From Rhodococcus sp. B7740 (GTDB lineage Bacteria > Actinomycetota > Actinomycetes > Mycobacteriales > Mycobacteriaceae), in the NCBI RefSeq assembly GCF_000954115.1, contig NZ_CP010797.1, positions 4,712,001-4,776,000 on the forward strand: a stretch of 64,000 bases of DNA, in the 5' to 3' direction. Under the pieces are notes generated by a model. That model worked only from the letters and a program-made list of their open reading frames with translations, did no database searches and was not told where the DNA came from. Below, one piece after another: positions 62,338-64,000 of this stretch; position 1 is the first letter of the stretch, and each line of letters begins with the position of its first letter. The position numbers and the translations under genes were made by a program.

Positions 62338-63363
62338 GTGGTTTCACGCAAGGTAATCGAACGCGCGCTGTTCGGAGTCGGCAGTGCGGCCGTCGCGGCA
62401 GGCATCGGTACGTTCGTCGTTCGGCGGCGTCGCCTGCACTCGTTCACCAAGACGACCGACGTCCAGCCCGACGAGCTGCTGCAGTACCCCACCTTCGAGC
62501 CGCACATCACCGAGGTGGTCACCGACGACGGTGCCCACCTGCACGTCCGTAGCTACGGTGACTCCGATGCCGCGCCGATCGTCTTCAGCCACGGCTGGAC
62601 CTGCTCGGCGGACTACTGGTACCCGCAGATCAACGCCCTCGCCGGCCGCTACCGCGTCATCGCGTACGACCAGCGCGGCCACGGCCGCAGCGACGTGGGA
62701 ACGCGACCACTGAGCCCCGACGTGCTGGCCGACGACCTCGCTGCGGTCCTCACCGCCACCGTCGACGAGGACAACAAAGCTGTGCTGGTGGGTCACAGCA
62801 TGGGCGGCATGTCGATCATGGCCTGGGCCGGAAACTATCCCGAACAGGTCGATCGCCTGGTCAGTGCCGTCCTGCTCGCCAGCACCGCGACCGACTCACT
62901 CGTCCGCGAAACCACCGTCATCCCACTGCCGCAGCGCTTCCCGCGCCTCCCGACCCCCGTGGGCAAAGCCGTGCTCAGCTCGGCGCTTCCGCTGCGGCCG
63001 TCGCCGGTGACCCGCCAGGCCATCAAGTACATCTCCATGGCACCAGGAGCGACACCGGCCGAGGTGGCGTTCTGCGAGAAGATCGTGCTCGAATGCGCCC
63101 CGCGCACCCGCGGCATCTGGGGTGCCGCGCTCAGCGACCTCGACATCCACGAAGCGCTCGAGAACATGTCCGTTCCCACCAGCGTGCTCGTCGGATCGGC
63201 CGACCGACTGACCCCACCCGTGCACGCCCGCAAACTCGCCCGCGCCCTCGACGATCACGACCACCTGAGCAGACTGATCGTGATCCCCGGCATCGGACAC
63301 ATGAGCTCCGTCGAGGCAATCGACGAATTCAACACCGAAGTGGTTCGGCTCCGGAACTTGTGA
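62338..63363 (+). CDS. Alpha/beta-fold hydrolase with N-terminal anchor
   Basis: A 341-residue serine hydrolase. A short hydrophobic N-terminus (ALFGVGSAAVAAGIGTFVV) followed by RRRR suggests a membrane anchor or uncleaved signal. The core has SHGWTCSADYWYPQ, YDQRGHGRSD, the nucleophile GHSMGGMS and the late His in PGIGHMSS. Family members are epoxide hydrolases, lipases and peroxidases; substrate unknown. The GTG start follows GGTGGAGGGG. It is convergent with purU. Confidence 0.88.
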   Translation: MVSRKVIERALFGVGSAAVAAGIGTFVVRRRRLHSFTKTTDVQPDELLQYPTFEPHITEVVTDDGAHLHVRSYGDSDAAPIVFSHGWTCSADYWYPQINALAGRYRVIAYDQRGHGRSDVGTRPLSPDVLADDLAAVLTATVDEDNKAVLVGHSMGGMSIMAWAGNYPEQVDRLVSAVLLASTATDSLVRETTVIPLPQRFPRLPTPVGKAVLSSALPLRPSPVTRQAIKYISMAPGATPAEVAFCEKIVLECAPRTRGIWGAALSDLDIHEALENMSVPTSVLVGSADRLTPPVHARKLARALDDHDHLSRLIVIPGIGHMSSVEAIDEFNTEVVRLRNL

Positions 63364-63364
63364 T

Positions 63365-64000
63365 CTAGCTGAACACCACGGTCTTGCGGCCGTGCACCAG
63401 GACGCGATCCTCCAGGTGCCACCGCAGGCCACGGGAGAGCACCAGCTTCTCGATGTCGCGGCCCTGACGCACCATGTCGGCCACCTCGTCGGAATGGTCG
63501 ACGCGGATGACGTCCTGCTCGATGATCGGACCCGCGTCGAGCTCGGCCGTCACGTAGTGGCACGTCGCGCCGATCAGCTTCACGCCCCGCGCGAACGCCT
63601 GGTGGTACGGACGCGCGCCGACGAACGACGGCAGGAAGCTGTGGTGGATGTTGATGGCCCGGCCCGCCCAGTGTGCGCACAGCGACTCGGGCAGAACCTG
63701 CATGAAGCGTGCCAGCACAACCGCGTGCGGATCGTAGGAATCGACCAGCGACCGCACCTCCTCGAAGGCGGGCCCGCGCTCGGCCGGATCCTTGGCGAAC
63801 TCGACGTGATGGAACGGGGTGCCGTGCGCCGCGGCGATCGGCTCGAGCGACTTGTGGTTGCCGATCACCGCGGAGATCTGAGCGGGCAGTTCGCCGCCCG
63901 CAGCGCGCCCGAGGAGGTCGTGCAAGCAGTGCGCCTCCTTGCTGACGAGTAGGACCACGCGCTTGGGCTCACCCGAATCGTGAAGTGTCCATTCGGTTTC
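63365..64000 (-). CDS. purU: Formyltetrahydrofolate deformylase, C-terminal part
   Basis: The frame is open to the window end, so the N-terminal ACT domain lies outside. The visible 211 residues are the formyltransferase-fold catalytic domain: HCLHDLLGR, the hydrophobic core with FHHVEF, IHHSFLPSFVGARPYHQAF, and the catalytic Asp in AELDAGPIIEQD. PurU hydrolyses 10-formyl-tetrahydrofolate to formate and THF, balancing one-carbon and purine pools. Identification is firm. Confidence 0.94.
   Translation of the reverse strand, partial: ETEWTLHDSGEPKRVVLLVSKEAHCLHDLLGRAAGGELPAQISAVIGNHKSLEPIAAAHGTPFHHVEFAKDPAERGPAFEEVRSLVDSYDPHAVVLARFMQVLPESLCAHWAGRAINIHHSFLPSFVGARPYHQAFARGVKLIGATCHYVTAELDAGPIIEQDVIRVDHSDEVADMVRQGRDIEKLVLSRGLRWHLEDRVLVHGRKTVVFS

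Overview
The window is about 64 kb of high-GC DNA from a mycolic-acid-containing actinobacterium, most likely Rhodococcus or a close relative (inference). The evidence is a complete Mce transporter operon, an antigen-85-type mycolyltransferase-like gene, a heparin-binding-haemagglutinin-like protein, RamB, IdeR-type iron boxes and F420/LLM enzymes. The stretch from ramB (47.8 kb) to the DUF2516 gene (62.3 kb) follows, with insertions, the order ramB, icl, fadB2, TetR, DUF445, XRE, hbhA, DUF2516 that I recall from the Rv0465c-Rv0476 region of Mycobacterium tuberculosis. No tRNA, rRNA, CRISPR array, insertion sequence or prophage gene was recognised.

Layout. 0-4.5 kb: the end of zwf, then four tiny acidic genes around a PspC-domain gene and a polyphosphate kinase 2, each with its own Shine-Dalgarno site and hairpin, and then an alpha/beta hydrolase. 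4.6-10.5 kb: a frameshifted mycolyltransferase-like gene, an S9 peptidase, lpd and an M48 peptidase. 10.7-19.1 kb: yrbEAB-mceABCDEF plus one Mce-associated gene. 19.1-25.3 kb: a TetR/DUF4873-methyltransferase pair divergent from a tightly overlapping operon of an AurF-type diiron oxygenase, a paralogue that has lost most metal ligands, a Baeyer-Villiger-type flavoprotein and an SDR. 25.3-34.7 kb: ABC1 kinase and AhpD-like genes, an iron-boxed siderophore-binding lipoprotein, a GntR regulator, the urea ABC transporter urtABCDE, and an XRE/membrane-protein pair. 35.4-43.9 kb: an agmatine/putrescine degradation locus (agmatine deiminase, N-carbamoylputrescine amidase, TetR, permease, universal stress protein, copper amine oxidase and a frameshifted aldehyde dehydrogenase). 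44-47.8 kb: an MBL hydrolase, a nitroreductase and two LLM flavoenzymes. 47.8-64 kb: the ramB-icl-fadB2-hbhA block, interrupted by a DUF559 gene framed by short repeats, a second ppk2, a second iron-boxed binding protein, and the end of purU.

How the parts fit. AguA, AguB, amine oxidase and aldehyde dehydrogenase together would take agmatine to 4-aminobutyrate. RamB, isocitrate lyase and 3-hydroxyacyl-CoA dehydrogenase belong to acetate and fatty-acid use. Mce imports lipid.

The two most promising undescribed items are these. First, four Cys/Lys/Arg/His/Trp-free mini-proteins of 24-51 residues resemble corynebacterial PorA/PorH peptides in size and composition and lie next to a mycolyltransferase-like gene. 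Second, an AurF-type diiron oxygenase is co-transcribed with a pseudo-enzyme paralogue lacking five of seven metal ligands. Two genes carry single-base frameshifts, either real lesions or sequence errors.
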